Positions 1 through 11,750 of a DNA stretch of 64,000 bases are shown here, one piece after another. Position 1 is the first letter of the stretch. Each line of letters begins with the position of its first letter. Source of the DNA: Cichorium intybus (lineage: Eukaryota; Streptophyta; Magnoliopsida; Asterales; Asteraceae); NCBI GenBank assembly GCA_023525715.1, contig CM042014.1:21361063-21425062 (forward strand), given 5' to 3'. The notes beneath the pieces were generated by a model. That model saw only the letters and a program-made list of their open reading frames with translations. It was not told where the DNA came from and did not search any database. Both the position numbers and the translations under genes were made by a program.

Positions 1-1
1 G

Positions 2-3000
2 GAAGTTCTAATCACCCCTCCCCCTTTTCCATCAAGACTAAAGAACACAAAGAAGGAAAAGGAAGAGCAAGAAATCATGGAGACTTTTCGAAAAGTAGAG
101 GTAAACATTCCCCTTTTAGATGCTATCAAACAAGTACCTAGATATGCCAAATTCCTAAAAGAATTATGTACATCTAAAAAGAAGCTAAAAGGAAATGAAA
201 CTGTTAAGGTAGGAGAAAATATTTCAGCTGTCCTTCAAAAAAGAATCCCTCAAAAATGCAAGGACCCCGGTGTTTTTACTATTCCATGTAAAGTGGGAGA
301 CTTAATAATACCACGTGCAATGTTAGACCTTGGTGCCTCTATAAATGTCCTACCATACTCGATTTTTAAAACTCTCAAGGTAGGACCTTTAAAGAGAACC
401 GGTGTAATAATTCAATTGGCCGATCGTTCTACCGTGCACCCAAAGGGTGTATTGGAAGATGTTTTGGTCCAAGTAAATGAACTTGTATTTCCGGCGGATT
501 TCTATGTTTTAGATATGGAAGATGATGACTCTCCAAATTCCAGTTCCGTTTTGTTAGGACGACTATTTCTAAAAACTGCAAAAACTAAAATTGATGTTGA
601 TAGTGGTACCCTAACAATGGAATTTGATGGAGAGATAATTAACTTCAATATCTATGATGTGATGCGATATCCTACCGATGTATCTTCCATAAATTTTCTT
701 GATGTGATCGAACCTTTGATAGATGAATGTTTTGAGCTAACCAATGATGACTCGTTAGCTATTGTGTTAAGCAAAAGTATCAACAAAGACGCGGCAAAAG
801 AACTTAACGAAAAGTTCAAACTTGAAGAGGAGATAACAGAAATTGTGAACTTCATGGACAACAATAAGACGATAAGGTACAAAGCACCAAAAATAGACCT
901 TCCAATTTCTGACACGAAACTTCTCCCATCTGTTTTGCAGGCACCAAAATTAGTGCTGAAAACTCTTCCTAATCATCTCAAATATGCATACCTTGGAGAA
1001 AACGAAACGTTGCCGGTTATCATTTCTAGTGAACTTACAAAAACCGAAGAAGACAAATTAATAAAACTTTTAAAACAATTCAAAAAGGCCATCGGATGGA
1101 CCATAGCCGACATCAAAGGTTTAAGTCCATCTCTTTGCATGCATAAAATCCTCATGGAAGAAGACTTCAAACCAACAATAGAAGCCCAAAGGAGATTAAA
1201 CCCTCCTATGATGGAAGTTGTGAAAGAAGAAGTCATCAAATTGTTGAAAGCCGGAATGATCTATCCTATCTCGGATAGTAGATGGGTGAGCCCAATCCAA
1301 GTGGTTCCCAAGAAGGCCGGAGTTACAGTGGTGCAGAATCCGGAAGGAGAATTGGTACCCACCCGAATCCAAAATGGGTGGAGAGTTTGTATAGATTATC
1401 GCAAACTAAATGCTTCTACTAGAAAAGACCACTTTCCCTTGCCATTTATTGATCAAATGTTAGAAAGATTAGCCGGAAAATCTCACTATTGTTGTTTGGA
1501 TGGATTTTCAGGTTTCCATCAAATACCAGTGGCCCCCGAAGACCAAGAGAAAACCACATTCACATGTCCTTTTGGGACTTTTGCATATAGGCATATGCCA
1601 TTTGGTCTTTGTAATGCACCTGCCACCTTTCAAAGATGCATGATAAGTATTTTCTCGGAATATGTTGAAAATATCATTGAAGTCTTCATGGACGATTTCA
1701 CGGTTCATGGTGACTCTTTTGATATATGTCTAGAAAATCTTACAAAAATTCTTCAAAGATGCATAGACACCGATCTAGTCCTAAATTTTGAAAAATGTCA
1801 TTTTATGGTAAAACAAGGACTAATTCTAGGACATATCGTGTCTAAAAAAGGACTGGAAGTGGATAAAGCTAAAATTGACGTTATCAAAACCTTACCCTTC
1901 CCCACAAACATACGGGAATTGCGTTCTTTCCTTGGCCATGCAGGTTTCTATAGACGCTTCATAAAGAATTTTTCCAAGATAACTGTCCCGATGTGCCGTC
2001 TACTACAAAAAGATGCGGAATTTGATTTCGATCAACCTTGCAAAGATGCGTTCAACAAATTAAAGGATTTGCTAACTTCAGCTCCCATAATTCAACCACC
2101 AAACTGGGACCTTCCGTTCGAAATCATGTGCGACGCAAGTAACACCGCGGTTGGAGCTGTTTTAGGCCAAAAGATCAACCGGGCCCATCATGTTATTTAC
2201 TATGCATCAAAGACTCTAGACACTGCCCAAAGCAATTACTCTACCACCGAAAAATAATTACTTGCAGTAGTTTTTGCATTGGAAAAATTTAGACAATACT
2301 TGTTGGGCACTAAAATAACCGTATTTTCTGATCATGCAACCTTAAAATACCTTTTGACAAAGAAAGACGCGAAGCCAAGACTTTTACGATGGGTCTTGCT
2401 ATTACAAGAGTTTGACCTCGAGATCAAGGACAAAAGCGGAGCTGAAAACCTTGTAGCCGACCATCTTAGCCGGATCCAAGCACCCGATGATCCAACACCC
2501 ATTCAAGAAACTTTCCCAGACGAACACCATTTCTTGGTCCAAGCAACAACACCATGGTATGCCGACATAGTCAACTACTTGGTCACCAACATATTCCCCG
2601 ATGAACTTTCGTATGCTCAAAAGAACAAAATCCGAAAGGAAGCAAGACAATATGTTTGGGATGACCCGTATCTATGGAAATATGGCAGCGACCAAATCAT
2701 TCGAAGGTGTGTTGATACCATTGAAGCACAATCAATTTTGGACTTTTGCCACACACAAGCTTGTGGAGGGCATTTCGGTCCCAAAAGAACGGCACACAAG
2801 GTACTCGAGTCTGGTTTTTATTGGCCTACTATATTCTTTGATTCATACATTTTTTGCAAGTCTTGTGAACAATGTCAGAAAACTGGGAATATACGCCCAA
2901 GAGACCAAATGCCACTTACACCCATCTTGGTATGTGAGATATTCGATGTATGGGGGATTGATTTTATGGGACCTTTTACAAATTCATTTGGAAACACCTA

Positions 3001-3850
3001 TATAATCCTGGCAGTAGACTACGTGTCTAAATGGGTTGAAGCCAAGGCGACAAGGACGAACGATGCCAAGACAGTTTCAGACTTCATAAAAACTAACATT
3101 TTTAGCAGGTTCGGAACACCAAGAGCTTTCATCAGTGATAGAGGAACCCATTTTTGCAACAAGACCATTGATGCACTATTCAAAAAGTATGGTGTAACTC
3201 ACAGGGTTTCTACCGCCTATCACCCCCAAACGAACGGGCAAGCAGAGATCTCGAATCGGGAGATCAAGTCGATAGTGGAAAAGACGGTAAGTCCAAACCG
3301 AAAGGACTGAAGCATACGATTAGATGATGCAATGTGGGCGTATCGAACCGCCTACAAAACACCAATAGGTATGTCTCCTTACCGTCTAGTTTATGGGAAA
3401 GCTTGTCATCTACCGGTTGAATTGCAACATAAAGCCTATTGGGCCATCAAGCGCTTAAATCAAAACTTTGTAGAAAATGGAATTCATAGGAAACTTCAAA
3501 TCCAAGAATTGGAAGAAATAAGAAACGAAGCCTATGAAAATTCTAAAATATACAAAGAAAAGACCAAAGCCTTCCATGACAAGGTCAATACACGAAAGAG
3601 CTTTGAGATTGGCCAAAAAGTGTTACTTTTTCAATCTCGTCTGAAACTTTTTCCAGGAAAACTTAAGTCCCGATGGGTGGGACCATTCATTGTAATTAAT
3701 ATTTCTACTTATGGTGTAGTAGAAATAAGAAGCGACACGACTGGAAAAATTTTCAAAGTAAATGGCCACCGGCTAAAACCTTTCTACGAGAATTTCGTCG
3801 AGCAAAACGTTGAAGACGAAAAATTAGACGAGCCGGCCCGCTCCCAATAA
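2..3850 (+). pseudogene. Athila gag(C-terminal)-pol polyprotein, two nonsense codons
   Basis: The reading frame is already open at base 2, so the first ATG at 77 is internal and the true start lies outside the window. Domains in order: aspartic protease (MLDLGASINVLP, near base 320), reverse transcriptase (catalytic FMDDF near base 1690; conserved HMPFGLCNAPATFQ before it), RNase H (DASNTAVGAVLG near 2135), integrase zinc finger (H..H then CKSCEQC near 2850-2880) and integrase core (GIDFMGPF, SDRGTHF, and the E of YHPQTNGQAEIS). The frame stays the same throughout but is broken by TAA at 2255-2257 in RNase H and TGA at 3308-3310 just after the integrase core. The last segment (3311-3850) is the integrase C-terminal part and ends at TAA 3848-3850. 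The enzyme would copy and integrate the element; this copy cannot make the full protein without readthrough. Confidence 0.9.
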
Positions 3851-4076
3851 GTCAAATTTTGGGAGCCATGCGTCGAGCCAACGACGTTAAACAAGTGCGC
3901 TAACCGGGAGGCAACCCGGGGGTATTTTTGTCAATTTTTAAAAGTGTGATTTTTTGCGTTTTTATAATTTTTCTGTTTATAACTTTCAATTACCTACGTG
4001 AGAAAACGATCGGAAATGAAAACGGACTACCGAGGCTCAAGATACGAAAAACGAAAAACGAAAAATTGGTCAGTGT

Positions 4077-4215
4077 GTTACACGACCGTGTAACTTTTAC
4101 CCTTGAAAGTTACACGGCCGTGTAACTTGGAAATATGGTAAAAATTCGTTTTGGTCAAAATACAACTTTACACGACCGTGTAAGTTTTCAAGCTTAAGTT
4201 ACACGGCCGTGTAAC
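4077..4215. repeat. Cluster of four ACACG-N2-CGTGT palindromes (internal)
   Basis: Copies lie at 4077-4094, 4109-4126, 4168-4183 and 4198-4215, alternating the centres GA-C and GG-C (TTACACGACCGTGTAA and TTACACGGCCGTGTAA). The outer arms are GTTACACG/CGTGTAAC in three of them. The same words recur in this element's own LTR. Confidence 0.95.
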
Positions 4216-4249
4216 TTAAGCCAGGGGTACTTTGGTCATTTTCGCACAT

Positions 4250-4256
4250 TATATAA
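4250..4256 (+). promoter_or_regulatory. Internal TATA box upstream of the env-position ORF
   Basis: TATATAA lies 35 bases after the last palindrome and 494 bases before the ATG at 4750. The arrangement of palindrome cluster, TATA, then leader parallels the LTR promoter at 8115-8468. Promoter activity is inferred. Confidence 0.5.
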
Positions 4257-4749
4257 GTTAAACACTTCATTTTATTCATTCCAAAGCTGCGATTTAGCTC
4301 CACAGCCTCTGCCGAGTCCGAAAACACCAAGAACAAAATCGATTTTCTCATTTTTTCTTCTAATTCCTTCAAGTTTTGTTAAAATCCAAAGGTTAGTTCC
4401 ATTATTTCTCATCTTTTCCTCCATTTTGACCACAAGAAACATCAAATCCATGGTTATTTACGGATTTCTTGAAACCCTAAAAAATAAGGGTTTTTGATTT
4501 TTGATGCTAAATTGTTGAAATTGTTTAGGTTCAAGATTGGGGAAGGCAAGAATAGGAGAAATCAAGACCAAACCATCATTGTGCAAACTTCAATTTGGTA
4601 TATTCGTTCCAAACTCAAACATTTTCATAATTTTTGGTTTTTGACTAGATAATTGGTTCTTGAGTTTGATTTAGGAAACCTTTGTGTTTAAATTTGTTTG
4701 TTTATTTGTTTGTGTGTTGTTTTTGTTCAAATTCCTTTGATAAAAAAAT

Positions 4750-6225
4750 ATGGCATCATCGTCCCACACCTACTCTAGGGGTAGTAGAAGGCAAATTGTG
4801 TATTCGGCCTCTAGTGGCTCTTCCGATGAGGAGCCCGATCAATAGGACTTTGACATGGGCGATGCGGGTATCTCATTTATGACCGATGCCCAAGAGGCCC
4901 ATTTTTATAACTTCTTGGAAAGAATTGGACAGGAACAAAAATTTGTAGATATCCCAACCTTGCGAGACTTACGAATAGAGGCAGGAGTACGCAAACTCCT
5001 GTCCAATGTTGGTTGGGAAGGGTTGATGAATATAAGCGAAAAAGGCTATTCCAACCCAACCATTGAATTTTTGTCATCTGTCGAGTTTAACGTTCATACT
5101 ATAGTTTTGTCTTTTAGAATGTTTAACAGGTCATACCAAATCACACAAACCCAATTGTGTGAGCTTATTGGCGCGCCGGTCGCCAACACATATGACCAAC
5201 GAGGCAAGCTAAACAAACTATTCCACCGAGAAGTTGGCACTTTCTGGACCCAGATTTCCACAGAAAACTTCTACCGTCCTAGTAACGCCAAAGCCTCCAG
5301 CATCATCCACCCCGTCCTCAAAGCCACCCACCGCATCATTGCTTCTATCTTCTTCCCACAAGAAGAGATAAGCAAGGCCGGCCTAAATGAGCTCGAGCTT
5401 CTCTATTGCATGATCAATCCAGGGCGTGAAACCCCAAATTTTGGATCCTGGCTCATGTATAAACTACTTAAACTAAGTAGAAGCTCATCTGGCCAGATCC
5501 ATTGCGGTGGAATTATCACGTTCATAGCCAAACATCCATCCCTAGGCATCCAATTTCCTGATAACCATGAGATCATCAAAGGTGAGCGATACCTCACCTC
5601 GGATGTTCTTGAGGGTATGCGGTTATTCAGACGCCCCGAATCCGATGAGATTTGGCAAGCTGGTGGACGCGATTATCTGCGGGTAAACAGCCGAAACGCC
5701 CGAATACTACGATTAGCCAACCCAGTCTCTAGCACCAATTGGAAGCCTCCTTCCAACATGGGCCAACACCTACCCCCTCCTAACCCACCCGCTAGAGAAC
5801 CCCAGAGACAACCCCAAGAACCCGGCCCATCCAGTTCTGGTAGCTCATTTCCTCCCGAGCACAATCTTTACATGGGGGAATTTGCTAGCATCAACTCACA
5901 GCTTGCGGACCTTCGCCTTGATTATCAAAACATCTATGATAATCTTGGTGAAATTGACACAAATCAAATGGAGCTACGCCAAGACTTTGAACAATTTAGA
6001 GAGACCCCGTATAAACATAACCAAGATGTTATGTCTATCCTCTCTGACATTCAAAGATCCGTTGCTTTTAACCCATGGCAACAGCAGCACCAACAGCAGC
6101 CACCGCAGCAACAACAGCCTGGAAGCCAACCACTCCAACCCCCTCAATTCCCACCTTACCCATATTACCCACCATACCCTTACCCTCCATTTCCGCCACG
6201 GGGACCCTTCCCCGACCCTCAGTAG
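4750..6225 (+). pseudogene. Athila env-position ORF (ATHILA ORF-like protein), one in-frame TAG
   Basis: The most likely start is ATG 4750, giving a 31-residue serine-rich leader before an in-frame TAG at 4843-4845. The same frame then runs uninterrupted from ATG 4855 for 456 codons. The body (about residues 35-300) resembles the protein commonly found in Athila elements (ATHILA ORF family) by its position and style. The C-terminal third is rich in Pro and Gln (QQQQP, PPYPYPPFPP). I see no convincing signal peptide or membrane segment, so an envelope role is not supported by the sequence. The function of the family is not established. The TAG means either a decayed copy or that translation begins at 4855. 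Confidence 0.7.
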
Positions 6226-7858
6226 GTTGTTTCTATCTCCTTCCCTAATGCATTGTGGACACTGCTTTATTTTAAGCTTGGGGATGGGGAAATAAATCCC
6301 TTTTAAAAAAACAAAAAAATATAAAAAATTTTAAAACAACAAAAATTCAAAAATATTTTATTTCTTGCATATTTTTAAACTTTTGCATGCATTTTTGTTA
6401 TCTCTTGCTACTCATCTATGTGACACCTTTAAATTGCAACCATAATACATCTCATAGTTAAACTTCTTGTATTTTTGTCCCCTATCTACATACAACATCA
6501 CCATCTTTTGAAACTTTAGATCTTCATTAGGAACTTCTTGTTGTTAATTTTCTAGCATAAATACGTTTGGGTAAATTATAAAAACACACATGAAAGTGAA
6601 TCAAAACTATTCTAGCAAAAGACGCTTTATCCACCCGTGAGTTCATCAATGTGTGTAATCGACTAGGAGAAATACTATGGAAGTTGCACTAGTCCCCCCT
6701 CATGACCATACATTTGCATATTTTCTATTAAACATAAGGTTTATCTCAAAATCGCGATTTTCCAAATTCATGGACAAAAATCTTATTTTCTACATTTATT
6801 GGTTTTATGTGGTACTAGGTGTTTATAGATGTCATATGACCTTGTTTATATTATTTTGATCATTAGTGTGTTTAAGTTTTTCATTTATGTTTACAAAAAT
6901 AGCATAAAAATATTTTGTCTAATCATTTTAGCAAAAATTTTGTGAAATTGTTTTTATGGTGAAAATCCAGAAATTATTTCACTTGGTTCTAAAAGATTGG
7001 TCAAATAAAAAAAATAAAAAATAAAAAAAAAGAAAAAAAGAAAAAGATAAAAAGAAAAGAAAAGACCGAACCAAGTGATCACTCAAGTCATTTAAAGTAA
7101 AAAATTTTTCTACAAAAATACAATAAAAGCGATTACTTGTTTTGAAAGCCTCATCCTTTTTGCTTTCAACAACTAAATCTAATTTTGATCTAGTTAAAAA
7201 CTTCATACATTGACCATGTTTTCAAATTCTTTACATCTTGGGTCAATTTGAAGTTTAAAAGATTTTGTTGTCTCGGTTGTCTAGGTATCTATCCTTTGTA
7301 GATAGGAATTGAGTTGTAAATTTTTGTCCCTCTGTTTTGGAAAATCATGTGTTTAGTAAATAAATATGCAAAATGAGGTCGGTTGGAGGACTTGAGCAAA
7401 GTCAACTTAGTATAGCTTCCTAGATTCGATATCCGAGCGTCCCTCCTATAAAAATGAGTGTTTATAGCCAAATATTGAAAACGGAGCTTGCGAGGTCACA
7501 CATCTTGTGACATGAGTGAATAAACACGAGGGGAGTGAACAATTGTGAGCACGTCCTTTGCTTGCGAGACGCTTTGAATACTTAGTGAAAGTTTCATGTG
7601 TGAATTTATATTTTGTCCTAACGTGCGTATGCCAAGTAATTGATAAAAATTTGTTCCTTTTTATGGTCTTTTGTTTTGAATAGATGGTCTAACTTATATG
7701 TGCATAGGGTCTAAATTGACATGATTTTTAGTTACGATTGATGTTGTCTTGGTTGCTACCTAAGGTGTCTATTCTTTTTCTATTTTGTAGTTTGTTATCC
7801 TCATTGTTTTGATCCTTGTTTTCCTTGAGGACAAGAAAAGTCTAAGCTTGGGGATATT
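6226..7858 (+). other. Athila 3' non-coding region, with a second polypurine-like copy
   Basis: There is no coding signal. The 13-mer TAAGCTTGGGGAT occurs at 6273-6285 and again at 7843-7855, just before the LTR. A long A-rich stretch (AAAAATAAAAA type) fills 7005-7065. Short open frames here are chance. Confidence 0.7.
7843..7858 (+). other. Polypurine tract of the Athila element
   Basis: TAAGCTTGGGGATATT directly precedes the LTR start TGTTAAGTG. It is the expected place for plus-strand priming. Confidence 0.7.
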
Positions 7859-8114
7859 TGTTAAGTGTATTTCTAAGCATGTTTTCATGCCTTTTTATCC
7901 TTGTTTCATCTTGCATTTGATTCTCTTTAGTGCATATTTTCATGTTTTTCGGGATTTCAAGAATAGCAATCTACTTTCACACGTTGTGGTTGTTTTCAGG
8001 TGCTTTTGAGGGATAAATCTTGTATTGGATGACAATGGGAGGCTGCACAAGAAATTTCAGAAGAAACGGAGCTCAAACGAAGAAATTACAAAATTCTCAT
8101 CCCGAAGTCAATAG

Positions 8115-8271
8115 TGTACACGGCCCGTGTAACTTTATGGGCAAAAGTTACACGGCCGTGTAACTTGGTTATGCCACATAGGATGCCATGTCAGCTCAAG
8201 GAAGATCCAGGAGAATTGCAGGATTACACGACCGTGTAAACTTGGCCCAAGAAGTTACACGGTCGTGTAAC
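8115..8271. repeat. Cluster of ACACG-N2-CGTGT palindromes in the Athila LTR
   Basis: Four copies: 8115-8133 (one extra C at the centre), 8147-8164, 8224-8239 and 8254-8271, and a degenerate half at 8343-8358. They lie about 190-350 bases upstream of the LTR TATA box, in the U3 region. Confidence 0.95.
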
Positions 8272-8460
8272 TTTTCCTGGTGACCAGATCTGCTTTTTGG
8301 CCCACTTTGAGTTGTTTATTCCTTCTTGTGTTGTCATCCTCATGCTACACGACCAGATGTAGATCCAACCTGATTTTGAGGCCATGTGATGAAGGAAGTG
8401 GGTCTTGGAATGATGATGTTTGCCATTGTCCATTTTACCATTTTACCCTTGGTGTGTTAG

Positions 8461-8468
8461 TATAAATA
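8461..8468 (+). promoter_or_regulatory. Athila LTR TATA box
   Basis: TATAAATA is followed by a CT-rich, A-poor leader (CATACATCTCTTATTCC). This is the likely core promoter of the element. Confidence 0.65.
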
Positions 8469-9467
8469 GATGTGTTTGGTTAGCCTTAGAACCATCTCAT
8501 ACATCTCTTATTCCATTCTCTTCTGCAAAACTCTCTAGTTACGTTGTGTTTGTGTTTGTGTGCAACTTCAAGTGTGGATTATCTTCATTTTGTAAGTTTA
8601 TTTCTCTTTTACTAGTCATGAGTGGCTAGTAACTTTATTTTCTGGTTTTGTATTAAGGATTATGATTTTGATTTAATATAAAGTTTGATGTTTGATTTTA
8701 TATCTTTCTAGTGATATGATTTTGAGACTTAACGAACGTTTGGTTTTTATTTATTTCATATTGGCCATTTGATCTCAAGTAATAATCAATCTAGTCATAC
8801 AAATTATAAAATCCGTAATTGTTTTATAAAATGTTATTTGTGACAATCATCTTCATTTGGTGAAAATCATATCACATGTTTTGACGCTTCAACGCTTGTT
8901 TAGGAGTATTGAACATTGTTGGGAACATTCACATAAAACATAATGCAATCTTTCATTCAAATTCTATGATCTTATCTAGATTTGATTAGTAAGATTAGTC
9001 TTAGTCAACGAGCTTCTCTTGACTAAGGTACATTAGGTGAATGGTGTATGTGCGAGCTTTCGGCATACATAAAGTACCAACTTAGAAAGATTAAAGTTAT
9101 AAACATCATTCTTATTGTTATTTCTAATCATATGACTAAAAATGCAAAACCAGAATTTGTCCCCAAATTATAAAATACAAAAGCAATTTTTCTAAATTTT
9201 GTCCCAAGTCAAATATACAATCATATTTCAACTAAACATCAAACCCCCCCCCCCCCCCTTTTGTTACTATCTTTACAAGTTTAAATCTCGTGAAAATCAA
9301 GGTATAATTAATTAGACCATCGCTCCCTGTGGATCGACCCTACTTGCCATCTATACTACATAGTTAGTATTTATAACAAGTAGTGTAATCACGAAATATT
9401 GGTAATTAACAAATCATTTTAAAACCATATTTCAACTCTTTTATTTTGTTGGTTACGACACCCAACA

Positions 9468-11750
9468 CCTGCCATTGCAAAGTGTGATGAGTTGGCATGA
9501 GAGATATAAAAGGTGCAACATACTCACATAATCCATTGACATATATCAGTTAGATGATGTCATCAGTATAGACCTGGCCATAGTAAGCATGATCTTGATA
9601 AGATTCAAGATGCATGGAAAAGAGTCTCTGAAAGGAAATAGTTATTGAAAGTCATGACACAAGGATTATAGTAATCCTAATATTCCAAAAGGGTTTGGAA
9701 TAAGATTAGATCGAATCCCACGAGCTTCTTGGATAGATCAAAAGTGTCATAAATGTGTCCTGATAACTTAATGCTTAGAGCATAGTAAGTCAGATTCAGG
9801 ATATGACCTGGCTGGGAATACTTAATAAAAAATGATTGGGGTGAATGTTAATTTGAAAAGAGTTTAAAAATAAGGACTTAATGGTTAAAGGATTTCGTTG
9901 GCATTCCGATGGAGCGCGTGTGGCTCACCGGCACATCGTAACACCTCGAAATAGTCTTAGGGTGCAGTCATGTGGACTAAAGATCCCGAGAACCATGGAA
10001 AGTCACAGTACATAGAATGGAGTTGTTAGTGAGAATGACGGTATGACCAAAATTGAAATATCATCGGAAGGATATCCGATCGGATAAAGTGTATAAATGT
10101 ATGACATTTGAATACATAGAAAGAGTGAAAGGTCAAGTAGACATAGATACATAACACGAATTAAATAGTTTAAAAGGAATCTAGAAACCGATAATAGTTT
10201 TATGTAAAATCCGACTTGGTGATTACCTCGTGGAGACTTGGTAATTAGGCAAGAGTAGCCACCAGTCAGATTTTATGTTTCAATTTTGCATGTTTCACTT
10301 CCCGAATAATTTGATTATTCAAAAGTCCACAGTCGCTCATACTTTTCGGGAGTAAGTATGAATGAAGACTGTCGTGAATTGGTTTGTAGATTGTCTAAGG
10401 AGTTAGACATTGCAGTAAGACTGCTACAACGTTCATGAGTGCTTAGAAATAGAGATTTGAGTATTGGATAAACCCGCGCTCAATAGATTGCTTCATGGAT
10501 TACATCACGAGCAATGTTGAGACGATAATATCGTATGATCTTGAAGCGGAGACATATGAGTTGAAATTTACGAGTCGGTTGTGCATTGATAATACGTAAA
10601 CGCATCGGTAACTCGATGTTATAAAACGCGTTGTTGTGTACGATTTGATAAGTAAAAGACACAAGCATATGAGTCGAAGCTTATTCGTTCCTTGACCCTG
10701 ATGGGAAACATATATATGTAGGCCGCTCGATGATTTTGAAGTTGACTAAAGTGCTGGCCAGCTTTGACTAAATTGATGTGTTCAATTAGAAGTCCGAAAG
10801 TCATAAGCAAAATCGGAAATCGTGAAACAGAGTATCGGACAGAGATTGATCTCAATCCATGTCTCGTGTCTAAAATATATTGTTGGACGAAGGATCATAT
10901 GATCACTTATCTTTGGACAGAACTGACTGGGTCAGAGTTCAGACAATTAAAGTCATAGACTTATCCAAGTGGGAGACTGTTGGATTAGGTGTCTAAGCCA
11001 TGACTTATAATTGTATTTATGTTATAAATAAAAGCAAAGTCCATTTGGGTTGCCCTCATAGATGGATGATATATGTATAGTTCAGTAGAGAGAATAGTTG
11101 ATTTATTAATTGTATAATAAATCAATAAAAAATAAATATATGGTTTATTAATATATTTAAGTGTTAATATATTAATTAGAAACTATAATAATTAATTGAG
11201 ATTTAATCTAGAATTAATTGGATTTAATTTAGTAATTAAATTAATTAATAAAAGGTGCAGGGACTGGTTGGCATTTATTTAATAGTTAAATAACTGGCCA
11301 GGTAAAAACCAGGGGCCAAGTTGGCACCACCCTGGAGGCTCCTCCAGGAGTTGCCGAAACCCTAATTAGGGTTTAGGGGAGTCTGGTCCAAGTTTCCAAA
11401 AGCCTTGTACATTTGGGGGCTTTCTAGGGTTTCAGGTGTAACCCTAGGAGGCTATATAAGGAACCCCTTGGGCACCCTAAATCCCACGCCTCCCTTCTCT
11501 CTGTGTTACTCTGCTGGACTGATTCTTCTATCACTTGGGTGTGACTTGCATTTGAGGCAGGATTCTTTTGCTGCTTGCTTGAAGGATCATAAGATCAAAG
11601 GTTGGTTTTTCTTAATTAATCTTTAGAACTGAATTGTATCCTTTAGGGTTTTAGTTTATTATCTTCATAGAAGAAAACATAGATCATCTTAGGGTTGCAT
11701 GTGAACCATAGGAATTTTTGTGTTCATTGCTTGCATAGAAACCCTTCAAA
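9468..11750 (+). mobile_element. 3' end of a Ty1/copia element: 3' untranslated region and LTR
   Basis: No coding frame is left. Bases about 10270-10500 match, in order and spacing, the 3' non-coding part of the minus-strand copia at about 17030-17300: TTTTGCATGTTT, AATAATTTGATTATTC, CATACTTTT..GGAGTAAGTAT, GAGTATTGGA, then ACCCGC. That identifies both as the same family. The stretch ends with a polypurine tract (AGTGGGAGAC) and an LTR from 10978. Confidence 0.6.
10978..11750 (+). repeat. Copia LTR, 3' end degraded
   Basis: It begins TGTTGGATTAGGTGTC immediately after AAGTGGGAGAC, a copia-type polypurine tract. The TATA box TATATAAG is at 11453-11460. The middle is AT-rich (TTAATTAA runs) and resembles, in reverse, the solo LTR at 34206-34877, including GGGTTGCC near the start. 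No clean CCAACA end is seen; homology-like sequence fades near 11750. Confidence 0.6.

Larger units (their letters stand above)
3851..4749 (+). other. Athila spacer between pol and the env-position ORF
   Basis: No coding signal is seen. It holds four palindromes (4077-4215), a TATA box at 4250, and then a leader-like stretch of about 490 bases with an intron-like feel (AAAGGTTAG near 4389). It looks like a promoter and 5' leader for the ORF at 4750. Confidence 0.6.
1..9467 (+). mobile_element. Athila-type Ty3/gypsy LTR retrotransposon, 5' part outside the window
   Basis: The order is pol, a spacer with its own TATA box, an env-position ORF, a long non-coding stretch, a polypurine tract and a 3' LTR. 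This order, with the ORF placed after integrase, is the Athila plan. The 5' LTR, primer-binding site and most of gag lie left of the window, so the target duplication cannot be read. The element is decayed lightly: two nonsense codons in pol and one in the env-position ORF, with no frameshift seen. Confidence 0.88.
7859..9467 (+). repeat. Athila 3' LTR (1609 bp)
   Basis: It starts TGTTAAGTGT and ends ACACCCAACA, so TG...CA ends with partly matching terminal inverted repeats. A TATA box (TATAAATA) lies at 8461-8468 with a CT-rich leader after it. The 3' part contains CCCTGTGGATCGACCC near 9326, a phrase common near the end of plant gypsy LTRs. A run of C (about 15) lies near 9244-9258. Boundaries are inferred from the ends because the 5' LTR is not in the window. 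Confidence 0.8.

Noticed and set aside
4077..4215. Palindrome clusters as a CRISPR array
   Set aside because: The spacers are irregular in length, the repeats are only 14-19 bases, and the setting is a plant retrotransposon.
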